This document shows positions 5,623-13,052 of a DNA stretch of 25,991 nucleotides, one piece after another. The stretch comes from Pseudomonadota bacterium. Its GTDB lineage: Bacteria > Pseudomonadota > Gammaproteobacteria > Burkholderiales > Ferrovaceae. The number at the start of each line of letters is the position of its first letter. Within the stretch, counting starts at the first letter, position 1. Both the position numbers and the translations under genes were made by a program. The notes beneath the pieces were generated by a model. It saw only the letters and a program-made list of their open reading frames with translations, had not been told where the DNA came from and searched no databases. The DNA lies in contig JAJZPY010000012.1 in NCBI GenBank assembly GCA_021811005.1, positions 1 through 25,991 on the forward strand. Direction: 5' to 3'.

Positions 5623-7660
5623 GCGAGGCTCCGGCAAAAATCGGCAACTCCAGGGACAAGGACACGCAGACCGTGGTGCCGCCGTCTTCACCACTGATGA
5701 TACTGAAATTTCCTCCCAGCGCGTTAGCCCGTTCGCGCATGCTCACCAGGCCAAACCCGCCTGGCCGCGGGTCGCGTGCCAGCCCGTCGCCATCGTCGTG
5801 CACGGTCAGCAGCAGTTCGTGCTCGTCGGCCGCGATGCGGATCGTCACCGTGCGGGCATTGGCGTGACGCGCGATGTTGGTGAGCGATTCCTGGATGATG
5901 CGAAACAGGGCCGTGGACAGGTCATTGTCCTGGACCCGGTGGACGTCCTGGAGGTCGAGCGACACGTCGATGCCCGAACGTTTCGCGAATTCTCCGGTGA
6001 GCCAGGCCAGCGCTTCGCCGAACCCGAGGTCGTCCAGGATGAGCGGACGCAATTCGGTGGAAATGCGGCGCACCGAACCGATGGCCGTGTCCAGCAGGCG
6101 GCGCATTTCGTCCACCCGTTCGGTGGCGGCGGGACGCCCCTCCTTGAGCCGGCTGCTGAGCCAGGACAGATCCAGCTTGAGGCCGGTCAGCTGTTGCCCC
6201 AGTTCGTCGTGCAATTCGCGGGCGATGCGCGTGCGCTCCTGTTCGCGCACGTTTTCCAGGGCAGCAGACAGTCCGCGCAACTGCTGATTCACGTCGCGCA
6301 ACGCTTTTTCGGCACGGCGGCGTTCGGTCACGTCGCGCAGGACGGCTGTAAGCTGCGGCCGGCCGTCGATCAGGGTGTGGGAAATGGTCGATTCGATGGG
6401 GAATTCGCTGCCATCGGCGCGCAGGCCGGTAATTTCGAGCTGTGGCCCCATGGTGCGTGAACTGGTTTCGGAGCGCATGAATTGCTGCACGTGCATGTGG
6501 TGCGTGTGCGTGTGGCGGGATGGAATCAGCAGGGACAGGGGTTTGCCGATGATTTCATCGGCGCCGTATCCGAACATGCGGGAAGCGGCGGGATTGAAAA
6601 GGGTGATGCGCTGGTTTTCGTCGACGGCGATGATGGCGTCCATGACGGAATCCACCGTGCGGTGGTAGCGGTCATGGGCTTCCCCCAGGGCCCGTTCCAG
6701 CTTCTGCTGGCGCGACAGTTCAAAGCTCAGCAGGCTGGCCACCAGGGCGATGAACGCGCTCACCAGGGTGGCGCCCATGACGATGGGCACGGTGGTTTCC
6801 CGCCAGGCAGCCAGGGCCTCGTCTTCGTCGGTGGTCACGCTCACGGCCAGCGGGAAGCGCGCGAGGCTGCCCAGCGTGAACGCTTCCAGTTCCCCCACGC
6901 CTTTGACGTGGTTGACGAAGTGCACGGAGTCGCCCGGGGGGGGCAGGGGATCGTTGCCCAGTTCGGGCGGGCGATCGCCGATCATGTTGTCACGCGGCGG
7001 CAGGCTGACCAGCAGGGTGCCGTCCATGAGGTACAGGGAAACCGGTCGCGCATAATCCGGTTGCAGGATCCGGTAGAACTGTTCGAGGCGGGCGATGTCG
7101 AGGGCGGCGACCACCACGCCGCGAAACGATCCGTCGGGCGCCGTGATTTTTCTGGCCAGGTGAATGCTCCAGGCGCTTCCGCTCGCCTGGCGTTCGGGTT
7201 TGTCGATGAACAGCCCGGGATCTTTCCCGCCGGTGAAGGCCCGGAAGTAGGGGCGGTCCGCCACCGAGGCCGCAGCGTCGTTCCCTCCCTGCGAAGAATT
7301 GACCACGCGCCCTGAAGCGTCCAGCAGCGTGAGCGCATCGATCTGGCGCATGCCCAGCACATGGCTGCCCAGCATCAGGTGCACGGGCATGCTGTCCAGT
7401 GCTAGGCGCATGCCGTAGGGGTCCTGCAGGCGTTCCTGGACTGCGCGCAGGATGAGGTCGGCGCGCTCGAAGTTGCGTTCGGTCTGCTCCATGAACATGC
7501 GGGTGATGCTGACCGTTTCCAGCCGGTCGCGCAGGATCGCCCGCTTGCGCAGGTCCCACAGCAGGAACAGGGTGGCCAGCACGATCACCACGATGGCCAG
7601 GGCGGCCAGGAAGCCGACCGCGAGCGTGGGGCGTCTGTGAAGGCGGAAAGGGTTCACCAT
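5612..7660 (-). CDS. Membrane sensor histidine kinase (dCache-PAS-HisKA_3-HATPase)
   Basis: A 682-residue protein. TM1 is at about 13-35. A periplasmic double-Cache/PDC-like sensor spans about 37-290, with DRPYF at 135-139 in the typical place. TM2 is at about 291-313. A PAS domain follows at about 330-445, then a coiled linker and a HisKA_3 dimerization helix with the phospho-acceptor H484 in RELHDELGQQ. The HATPase_c domain has N595, DDGDG at 622-626 and GGFGLVSMRER from 634. This is the NarX/DegS-like kinase class that pairs with NarL-type regulators, and the partner gene follows with an 11-nt overlap. The PAS domain carries a dense His patch (H383, H385, H387, H388, H390). The ATG at 7660 has only a weak ribosome-binding site. 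The ligand is unknown; iron, redox state or an organic acid are guesses. Confidence 0.92.
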   Translation of the reverse strand: MVNPFRLHRRPTLAVGFLAALAIVVIVLATLFLLWDLRKRAILRDRLETVSITRMFMEQTERNFERADLILRAVQERLQDPYGMRLALDSMPVHLMLGSHVLGMRQIDALTLLDASGRVVNSSQGGNDAAASVADRPYFRAFTGGKDPGLFIDKPERQASGSAWSIHLARKITAPDGSFRGVVVAALDIARLEQFYRILQPDYARPVSLYLMDGTLLVSLPPRDNMIGDRPPELGNDPLPPPGDSVHFVNHVKGVGELEAFTLGSLARFPLAVSVTTDEDEALAAWRETTVPIVMGATLVSAFIALVASLLSFELSRQQKLERALGEAHDRYHRTVDSVMDAIIAVDENQRITLFNPAASRMFGYGADEIIGKPLSLLIPSRHTHTHHMHVQQFMRSETSSRTMGPQLEITGLRADGSEFPIESTISHTLIDGRPQLTAVLRDVTERRRAEKALRDVNQQLRGLSAALENVREQERTRIARELHDELGQQLTGLKLDLSWLSSRLKEGRPAATERVDEMRRLLDTAIGSVRRISTELRPLILDDLGFGEALAWLTGEFAKRSGIDVSLDLQDVHRVQDNDLSTALFRIIQESLTNIARHANARTVTIRIAADEHELLLTVHDDGDGLARDPRPGGFGLVSMRERANALGGNFSIISGEDGGTTVCVSLSLELPIFAGASHET

Positions 7661-7752
7661 GACCGGTCAGCGTAACATTCCCGCCCCCGTCCGTAAAATT
7701 CAGTGCGTCCGCGCCCTTGCAATTGCGGCAAAAGCACCCATCTACCCGGTTG

Positions 7753-7768
7753 TGGCATCATGATGCCA
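7753..7768. promoter_or_regulatory. Perfect 16-bp palindrome in the divergent kinase/TPR-gene promoter region
   Basis: TGGCATCATGATGCCA is fully self-complementary. It lies in the 165-nt region between the divergently transcribed kinase and TPR-protein genes. A short second dyad (7775-7780 with 7785-7790, loop GCGG) follows. Its symmetry and place fit an operator for a dimeric regulator. No convincing -35/-10 pair was found in this region. Confidence 0.45.
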
Positions 7769-7825
7769 AGGAACGGGCACGCGGGTGCCCCTGTCTCATC
7801 AGACAAGCATTGCGGAGGACGCGAC

Positions 7826-8575
7826 ATGAAGTTTTGGTTACGATTGTGTTTGGTACTTTTCCTGGCTGGTCAGGCCGGCCTGGCGGCGGCCGAACCGACC
7901 ATGGACCAGGTCTATGGCGCGGCCCGCACTGGCCATCTGGCCGAAGCACGCAGCATGATGCAGGAAGTGGTGAACGCGCATCCCAACAGTGCCAAGGCCC
8001 ATTACGTGAATGCCGAAGTGCTGGCCCGTTCCGGCGAGATTCCGGCCGCGCGCAACGAACTGGCGCTGGCCGAAAAGCTGGAGCCCGGCTTGCCGTTTGC
8101 CAAGCCTGCTGCCGTACAGGAACTGCAGGCGCAACTGGGTGCGCGCAACGGCGTGGCCGGAAGCGGCACCGGATCCGGCATGTCCTGGGGCTGGATCCTT
8201 GCCCTGGGTGGCCTGGGGCTGTTGTTCGTGCTGTGGATGGTGCGACGCCAGGCCCAGCAAAACGCACCGGTGATGTACGGCCAGCCGGGCTCCGGCTATT
8301 ACCCTCCGGGCGCGGCCCCGATGGGCACGCCCATGGCTCCCATGGGCGGCGGTGGTTCCGGCATTCTGGGCACGCTGGCCACGGGTGCGGCACTGGGTGC
8401 CGGCATGGTGGCGGGCGAAGCCCTGGCGCACCGTCTGGTGGACGGGCCTGATCGTGGCACGGCTGCGCCGGGTGCTGATCCTTTCGTCAACGGTGACATG
8501 GGCGGCCAGGATTTCGGTGTTTCCGATGCAGGATCGTGGGATTCCGGCGGCGATTCGGGTTCTGACTGGACTTGA
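7826..8575 (+). CDS. Secreted/membrane TPR-type protein with Gly-rich tail
   Basis: A 249-residue protein of unknown function. It has a signal peptide (cleavage near AAA, residue 22) and a helical, Ala-rich TPR-like region (about 25-100) with AHPNSAKAHYVNAEVLARSG typical of a repeat. A Gly/Ser linker, one TM segment (about 119-139) and a Gly/Pro/Met-rich stretch with a glycine-zipper-like hydrophobic part (about 174-200) follow. The C-terminus is acidic and Ser/Gly/Trp-rich. The ATG at 7826 has GGAGGA in good position; frames extending further upstream have no support. Its stop is 14 nt before dps, so it heads the run TPR-dps-lrgA-lrgB-DUF2721. The tail resembles that of uncharacterized betaproteobacterial TPR proteins, from memory. 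Confidence 0.8.
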   Translation: MKFWLRLCLVLFLAGQAGLAAAEPTMDQVYGAARTGHLAEARSMMQEVVNAHPNSAKAHYVNAEVLARSGEIPAARNELALAEKLEPGLPFAKPAAVQELQAQLGARNGVAGSGTGSGMSWGWILALGGLGLLFVLWMVRRQAQQNAPVMYGQPGSGYYPPGAAPMGTPMAPMGGGGSGILGTLATGAALGAGMVAGEALAHRLVDGPDRGTAAPGADPFVNGDMGGQDFGVSDAGSWDSGGDSGSDWT

Positions 8576-8589
8576 TTGAGGAGCGCATC

Positions 8590-9078
8590 ATGGCCAAAAA
8601 AGCACCGTCCATAAAAATCGGCATTTCCGACGCGGACCGCAAAGCCATTTCGGCAGGCTTGAGCCGGCTGCTCGCCGACACCTACACGCTCTACCTGACT
8701 ACCCACAATTTTCACTGGAACGTCACAGGGCCCCAGTTCAACACGCTGCACACCATGTTCATGGCCCAGTACACGGAATTGTGGAACGCGGTGGATCCCA
8801 TTGCGGAACGCATCCGGGCTCTGGGTTTTCCCGCGCCGGGGTCCTACGCGGCGTTTGCCAAGCTGACGGCACTGCCCGACGTGCCCGGCACGCCGCCCAA
8901 AGCCCAGCGCATGGTGGAACTGCTGGCCGCGGGCCACGAACGGGTGGCCGCCACGGCGCGCGAGGTCTTCAAGCGTGCCGATGCCGCTGACGATCAACCC
9001 ACGGCCGACCTGCTCACGCAACGCATGGACATTCACGAAAAGACGGCCTGGATGCTGCGAGCGCTCCTGGAGACATGA
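8590..9078 (+). CDS. dps: Dps-like ferritin (DNA-protection during starvation protein)
   Basis: A 162-residue protein with the Dps signature HNFHWNVTGPQF (39-50) and a second helix ending in D69..E73, then a C-terminal DIHEKTAWMLRALLE helix. Dps dodecamers oxidize Fe(II) with H2O2 and store iron in the cytoplasm. Ligands matching E. coli H51, H63, D78 and E82 are H42, H54, D69 and E73. The position of D67 is Met (M58), so one ferroxidase ligand is not conserved. The ATG at 8590 is preceded by GAGGAG six bases upstream; an in-frame TTG at 8572 lies before that site and is less likely. The stop overlaps the lrgA start by 4 nt. Confidence 0.93.
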   Translation: MAKKAPSIKIGISDADRKAISAGLSRLLADTYTLYLTTHNFHWNVTGPQFNTLHTMFMAQYTELWNAVDPIAERIRALGFPAPGSYAAFAKLTALPDVPGTPPKAQRMVELLAAGHERVAATAREVFKRADAADDQPTADLLTQRMDIHEKTAWMLRALLET

Positions 9079-9422
9079 TTCCGGGGCTGGTTCAGATCCT
9101 GCTGTGGCAGGGGGCGGGTGAACTGGCATCCCATTTTCTCCTGCCCACCATTCCCGGACCGGTGCTGGGACTGGTTTTCCTGCTGGCATTCCTGGTGGTG
9201 CGTGGGCGGGTTCCGGATAATCTGGCACTGGTTTCCGATGCCTTCAGCCAGCATCTGGGCCTTCTGTTCGTCCCGGCCGCCACGGGCGTCATCCTGTTTC
9301 TGCCCCAACTGCGTGAACATGCCTGGGCCGTCATTCTGGCGCTGCTGGGCAGCGTGCTGCTGACGGTCGCGGTGACCGCGCTGGTGCTCAAGGGATTGAA
9401 CCGCAAGGCAACCCATGAGTAG
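9075..9422 (+). CDS. lrgA: LrgA/CidA family holin-like membrane protein
   Basis: A 115-residue, four-segment hydrophobic protein with the family motif IPGPVLGL (about residues 26-33) and the conserved LGLLFVPAATGV block. LrgA/CidA proteins are small holin-like inner-membrane proteins linked to murein hydrolase control, programmed lysis and pyruvate or organic-acid movement. It is always paired with an LrgB/CidB protein, and the partner follows with an 8-nt overlap. The ATG at 9075 overlaps the dps stop (ATGA). The choice between the names lrgA and cidA cannot be made from sequence alone. Confidence 0.9.
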   Translation: MIPGLVQILLWQGAGELASHFLLPTIPGPVLGLVFLLAFLVVRGRVPDNLALVSDAFSQHLGLLFVPAATGVILFLPQLREHAWAVILALLGSVLLTVAVTALVLKGLNRKATHE

Positions 9423-10146
9423 GTCGCTGCCGATCCACGAAATCTGGGTCTATCTGTCCGGCAGCCCGCTGCTGGCCCTCATCCTCACCCTCACGGCCTA
9501 CCAGATCGGATTTTTCCTGTACACGCGCAGCAACCGCCATCCGCTGGCCAATCCGGTGGCCATTGCGGTACTGATCGTGGCCTTCAGCCTGGAGCTGCTG
9601 GACATGCCGTATGCCAAATATTTTGAAGGCGCGCAGTTCGTCCATTTTCTCCTGGGCACGGCCACCGTGTCGCTGGCCGTGCCCATTTACCGCGGCTTGC
9701 GTGAATTGCGGGGGCGCATGGGGCCGTTGCTTCTGGCGCTGGTGTCGGGGGGGCTGGTGTCGATTGCCAGCGCCGTGGGCATTGCCCGCAGCCTGGGTGC
9801 CGACCACGCCATTGTCGGCGCCATGGTGTCCAAGTCCGTGACGGCCCCGATCGCCATGGGCGTGGCCGAGCGCCTGGGCTATTCCCCCACGCTGACGGCG
9901 GTTTTTGCGGTCATCACGGGCATTCTGGGTGCGGTCCTTGCGCGTTTCGTGCTCGATGCGCTGGGCGTCAAGGACTGGTGGCAGCGGGGATTTGCGATCG
10001 GGGTGGCGGCGCACGGCATCGGCACCTCCCGCGCCTTCAGCATCCATCCGGAAGCGGGAACCTACGCCAGCCTGGCCATGGGGCTGCACGGCATCCTGGG
10101 CGCAGTGGCCATTCCCCTGCTGGCAGGCTATATTCCCCTCTTTTGA
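9415..10146 (+). CDS. lrgB: LrgB/CidB family membrane protein
   Basis: A 243-residue protein with about seven to eight membrane segments. It has the LrgB family pattern: N-terminal YQIG.FLYTRS.RHPLANPV and later VSKSVTAPIAMGVAE and AAHGIGTSRAF. It is the partner of the LrgA-like protein; the pair forms the holin/antiholin-like system. The start overlaps the end of lrgA by 8 nt, so translation is probably coupled. Length agrees with the family (about 230 residues). Confidence 0.93.
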   Translation: MSRSLPIHEIWVYLSGSPLLALILTLTAYQIGFFLYTRSNRHPLANPVAIAVLIVAFSLELLDMPYAKYFEGAQFVHFLLGTATVSLAVPIYRGLRELRGRMGPLLLALVSGGLVSIASAVGIARSLGADHAIVGAMVSKSVTAPIAMGVAERLGYSPTLTAVFAVITGILGAVLARFVLDALGVKDWWQRGFAIGVAAHGIGTSRAFSIHPEAGTYASLAMGLHGILGAVAIPLLAGYIPLF

Positions 10147-10163
10147 TTTCTCACGTCACTTCG

Positions 10164-10622
10164 ATGATCGCCGATACCGCTTCCCTGACCGAAGGCATCC
10201 AGCTCGCGCTTGCGCCGGTTTTCCTCCTGACCGCGGTGGCCAACCTGGTGTCCGCCCTGACCCAGCGGCTGTCGCGCGTGGTGGACCGCTCGCGCTTCCT
10301 GCAGGACAGCCTGCTCAATCCGGACGCCTACGCCCTGTCCCAGAAAACCGGTTTTGAAACCGAATTGGGGCAGCTTGCCACGCGCGGCTGGCTCATCAAC
10401 GCGTCCATGGTGTTCGTGGTGATTTGCGGTGTCATGATCGGGCTTACCGTGCTTGAACTGTTCCTGACGGAAACCACCGGCGACCGCCTGCAGTTGAGCC
10501 GGGTCGTGGTCGGCACGTTCGTGAGCGGCATCGGCTCGTTCCTGATCGCTCTGGTGCTGCTGCTGGTGGAAGTGCTGGTGGCGTCCTATTCCATTCGCTG
10601 GAAGCACCAGCCTCCACGCTGA
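10164..10622 (+). CDS. DUF2721 family membrane protein
   Basis: A 152-residue protein with three membrane segments (about 13-35, 75-100 and 115-145). A charged loop after the first reads SALTQRLSRVVDRSRFL, which is the pattern of DUF2721 proteins. The function is unknown. The ATG at 10164 lies 17 nt after lrgB without a clear ribosome-binding site; an in-frame TTG at 10143 overlapping the lrgB stop is possible. Its stop codon abuts the stop of the opposite gene exactly (TGA then TCA, 10620-10625), so the two transcription units meet with no spacer. Confidence 0.8.
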   Translation: MIADTASLTEGIQLALAPVFLLTAVANLVSALTQRLSRVVDRSRFLQDSLLNPDAYALSQKTGFETELGQLATRGWLINASMVFVVICGVMIGLTVLELFLTETTGDRLQLSRVVVGTFVSGIGSFLIALVLLLVEVLVASYSIRWKHQPPR

Positions 10623-11141
10623 TCAGCGACGCAGCGCGGCCACTCCGGCGGTGCAGGCCACTTCATCCTGGGAGCCGGTTCCTCCCGAACAGCCGATGGC
10701 GCCCACCAGTTTCCCGGCCTCCACCAGAGGAATACCGCCGCGCGAGGCGATGACGCCGTCCAGGGTGGTGACGTAATTCAGGCCTTTTTCCTGGATGGCG
10801 GTTTCAAAGGCCTTGGTTTCCCTGCGGTAGGTGGCGGCAGCCCGGGCCTTGTGTTGCGCGATGGCGATGGAAGCAAGCTGGGCGCCATCCATGCGGGCGA
10901 AAGAAACCAGGTTGCCTCCGGAGTCCACCACGGCCACATTGAGTTTCCAGTGGTGGGACGCCGCTTCGGCCATGGCCGCGTCAATGGCCTGGCGGGCCTG
11001 GGCGAGCGAGATGGGCGCACCGTAGGGGATGTCGAACGGCATGGTTTCCGGCACGGCATCGAGCGGCGATGCGGCCTGGACGGCAGACAGCGGCAGGCAC
11101 AGGGCGAAAGCGGCAAGGGCAAGGCGGCGGGGCAGGCGCAT
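10623..11141 (-). CDS. Secreted GlcG/HbpS-like (DUF336) protein
   Basis: A 172-residue protein. A signal peptide (cleavage near VQA, residue 23) precedes a GlcG/HbpS domain: LAQARQAIDAAMAEA, VAVVDSGGNLVSFARMDGA, the GGIPLVEAGKLVGAIGCSGGTG core, and DEVACTAGVAAL. HbpS-type members bind heme or iron extracellularly; GlcG members are linked to glycolate use. The signal peptide favours an envelope, HbpS-like role, but this is inferred. The start is ATG 11141, with GGAGG five bases upstream; the TTG twelve bases earlier precedes that site. It is a single gene, divergent from the LTXXQ gene. Confidence 0.87.
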   Translation of the reverse strand: MRLPRRLALAAFALCLPLSAVQAASPLDAVPETMPFDIPYGAPISLAQARQAIDAAMAEAASHHWKLNVAVVDSGGNLVSFARMDGAQLASIAIAQHKARAAATYRRETKAFETAIQEKGLNYVTTLDGVIASRGGIPLVEAGKLVGAIGCSGGTGSQDEVACTAGVAALRR

Positions 11142-11296
11142 GGAAACCTCCAATCGGCGTCAGGTCGGGGAAGTCACGAAAACGGACTTCATTCTATCCC
11201 ACAATTTGTTACATCGTGCCTCTTGAAACAAACCGGTGCCTTCTGTTGTCATTATGATAGCGACTTATATCATCCTTCGTGACCCGGGAGTTTACG
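11142..11296. promoter_or_regulatory. Divergent promoter region between GlcG-like and LTXXQ genes
   Basis: This 155-nt AT-richer region contains a dyad, ATGATA (11254-11259) and TATCAT (11268-11273) with an 8-nt spacer, about 25 nt before the LTXXQ start. TATGAT within the left part is a plausible -10 for the plus strand. TAGAAT (minus strand, 11191-11196) is a plausible -10 for the GlcG-like gene. Neither has a good -35 at the right distance, so an activator or alternative sigma factor may be involved. Confidence 0.35.
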
Positions 11297-11905
11297 ATGC
11301 GCATTTCCTCGATTCAGAAACTGGTCCTTATTGCCGGCAGCACCCTGATGCTGCAACAGTCTCCACTGTGGGCTGCCGAAAAAGCCTCTGCTCCACCACC
11401 GCCCGCCGCGTCGGCCCCATCGGCTGCCGAAGAATGGGGCGCGTTCGGTCCGGTCGACTGGGTGGGTCATACCGAGCGCATGCTGGGCGACCTCAAAACC
11501 AAGCTGGATCTTACTGCGGCGCAGCAGAAAGCCTGGGATGACTGGTCCCACCAGGTGCTGGACAACGTGAAGGCACAGACCGAAAAAGTGCGCCACTGGC
11601 GCGAAGCCCACATGAAGCTGGGACCGATGGAAGATCCGGCCCATTCCACCCAGACCACGCCCGATCGCATGGCCCATGGGCTGGAGCACATGCGTGCGGA
11701 AATCAAGCGCATGCAGGATCACGTGGCACTGCTGGAAGCGGCGCTTGCGAATACCAAAAAGTTCTATGACACCCTGGATCCGAAACAGAAAACGATTTTC
11801 GACCTCTACTGGCAGCAGTCTTACCAGGGGGGATGGATCGGTCACGGCATGATGGGCCACGGTTACGACGGGCATCATGGTCGTGGTGACGCAGGCGGAT
11901 ACTGA
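11297..11905 (+). CDS. Spy/LTXXQ-type periplasmic protein with His/Gly-rich tail
   Basis: A 202-residue protein with a signal peptide (to about residue 27), a Pro/Ala-rich linker and a helical region with LTAAQ at 72-76 and a second, similar LDPKQ at 160-164. These are the two repeats of the Spy/CpxP LTXXQ fold. The C-terminus is a His/Gly-rich tail (about 181-202) with HGMMGHGYDGHHG, a likely metal-binding stretch. It is the paralogue of the truncated protein at 1-381 in the mto operon. The ATG at 11297 has GGAG six bases upstream; a GTG six codons earlier lies before the ribosome-binding site. The Gly-rich protein gene follows after 37 nt. A chaperone or metal-stress role in the envelope is inferred from the family. 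Confidence 0.85.
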   Translation: MRISSIQKLVLIAGSTLMLQQSPLWAAEKASAPPPPAASAPSAAEEWGAFGPVDWVGHTERMLGDLKTKLDLTAAQQKAWDDWSHQVLDNVKAQTEKVRHWREAHMKLGPMEDPAHSTQTTPDRMAHGLEHMRAEIKRMQDHVALLEAALANTKKFYDTLDPKQKTIFDLYWQQSYQGGWIGHGMMGHGYDGHHGRGDAGGY

Positions 11906-11942
11906 TCGGCCGGCATCCGCCCCTTTTTTGACGGAGGCTGTC

Positions 11943-12515
11943 ATGAAAAAGCCCGGATTGACGGGGCGAGCCCTGCTCCCTGTCGCATGCGTGGCCTTGC
12001 TGGTCGCGGGCCCTGCGTGGGCTGATCACGGAGGCGGTGGCGGCCACTTTGGCGGCGGGGGCCACATGGGAGGGGGCGGCGCAAGTCATTTTGGCGCAGG
12101 CGGTGGCCACTACGGCTCATTTCCCGGCCATGCCGGCCCCTATGGCGGGCGGGGCTGGAATGGCAACGGGGGTCGCTGGGGCGGTCGTCCCTGGTATCGG
12201 GGGGATTGGGGGTGGGGTGGCTGGGGGTGGGGCGCCGGTCTCGGAATGGGATGGGCCATGGCAGACCCCTGGTTTTATGATCCCTATCCGTGGGGCGTGG
12301 GCTACGGTTACTACGCCGCTCCTCCCGCAACCGTGGTGGTAAACCAGACTCCGGTTTCGCCCCAGGGCACCACCTACGTGGGTCCTGCCGGACCCGCGGC
12401 GCCCCAGAGCTGGTTTTATTGCACGTCGGCCCGGGGCTACTATCCCTACGTGAGCCAATGCCCGGAACCGTGGCATGCGGTCCCGGCCACGCCGCCCGGG
12501 GCGATCCGCCGGTAA
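11943..12515 (+). CDS. Secreted Gly/His/Tyr/Trp-rich protein
   Basis: A 190-residue protein. A signal peptide (cleavage after AWA, residue 27) is followed by a Gly/His-rich segment (28-58; repeats such as HFGGGGHMGGGG). A Gly/Trp/Tyr-rich segment follows (about 65-125). The conserved-looking C-terminus has two cysteines (C160, C173) in WFYC..ARGYYPYV..CPEPW. That C-terminal motif recurs in uncharacterized proteobacterial envelope proteins, from memory; its function is unknown. The ATG at 11943 has GGAGG five bases upstream. It is downstream of the LTXXQ gene and probably co-transcribed. Its stop lies 1 nt from the stop of the opposite usp gene. Metal binding by the His-rich part is inference. 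Confidence 0.8.
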   Translation: MKKPGLTGRALLPVACVALLVAGPAWADHGGGGGHFGGGGHMGGGGASHFGAGGGHYGSFPGHAGPYGGRGWNGNGGRWGGRPWYRGDWGWGGWGWGAGLGMGWAMADPWFYDPYPWGVGYGYYAAPPATVVVNQTPVSPQGTTYVGPAGPAAPQSWFYCTSARGYYPYVSQCPEPWHAVPATPPGAIRR

Positions 12516-12516
12516 T

Positions 12517-12945
12517 TCAGCGATAAACCAGCACCGGAACCCGCGAATGGGTCAGCACTTTCTGGGTTTCGCTGCCCAGCAGCATGCCGGCCAGCCCCCG
12601 GCGTCCGTGTGACGCCATCATGATCAGGTCGCAGTGGTGCTTGTGGGCGGTTTCGATGATCCCGGTGTAGGGAGAAAACTCGGTACTTTTGACTGTTTCG
12701 AAGGGGATGCCGGCGGCGGCAGCCTGATCCGCAAAAGTCTTGAGGTGCCGTTCGGCTTCGGATTCCAGCTGTTCCATGACTGTTTGCGGGGTTTCCACCG
12801 CAAATTCCGTCATGGGCAGGTATTCCACCACGCAGGAATAGGCGGTGACCCGCGCACCCAGCGCTTTGGCCAATTCAAGGCCTCCGGCGATGACTTTGTG
12901 CGACAGTTCCGATCCGTCCGTGGCGATGAGGATGTGTTTGAACAT
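12517..12945 (-). CDS. Universal stress protein (UspA family)
   Basis: A 142-residue single-domain Usp. The N-terminal ILIATDGSELS has D10 at the nucleotide site. The C-terminal block SHGRRGLAGMLLGS, with S125, forms the ATP-binding loop, and the protein ends with the typical VPVLVYR strand. Usp proteins of this type bind ATP in the cytoplasm and help survival under stress. The ATG at 12945 has GGGAG six bases upstream. The gene is monocistronic, converges with the Gly-rich protein gene and diverges from ccmF. Confidence 0.94.
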   Translation of the reverse strand: MFKHILIATDGSELSHKVIAGGLELAKALGARVTAYSCVVEYLPMTEFAVETPQTVMEQLESEAERHLKTFADQAAAAGIPFETVKSTEFSPYTGIIETAHKHHCDLIMMASHGRRGLAGMLLGSETQKVLTHSRVPVLVYR

Positions 12946-12986
12946 GACGATCTCCCTTGTGAACCCATCGGCGACCCGCTGACTTC

Positions 12987-12992
12987 ATTATA
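12987..12992 (-). promoter_or_regulatory. Probable -10 box (TATAAT) for the usp gene
   Basis: A consensus TATAAT on the minus strand lies about 41 nt before the usp start. No good -35 hexamer stands 16-18 nt upstream. The 107-nt divergent region (12946-13052) must also carry the ccmF promoter, for which nothing convincing is visible. Confidence 0.35.
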
Positions 12993-13052
12993 TGCCGGGC
13001 TGATGTACACTTACGGACTTTCCCCAATTTTCATGATGCCAATGGGTGCCGG

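Noticed and set aside
5623..5694. N-terminal extension of the response regulator
   Set aside because: The 24 extra residues overlap the kinase gene, lack homology to REC domains and lie before the GGAG site of ATG 5622.
7661..7752. Sigma-54-like TTGC elements upstream of the kinase
   Set aside because: The GG/GC spacing is wrong (not 10 nt), so it does not meet the sigma-54 pattern.
12048..12110. Gly-rich DNA repeats as a tandem repeat or recombination site
   Set aside because: The repetition follows from Gly/His codons of the secreted protein; units are irregular and in frame.
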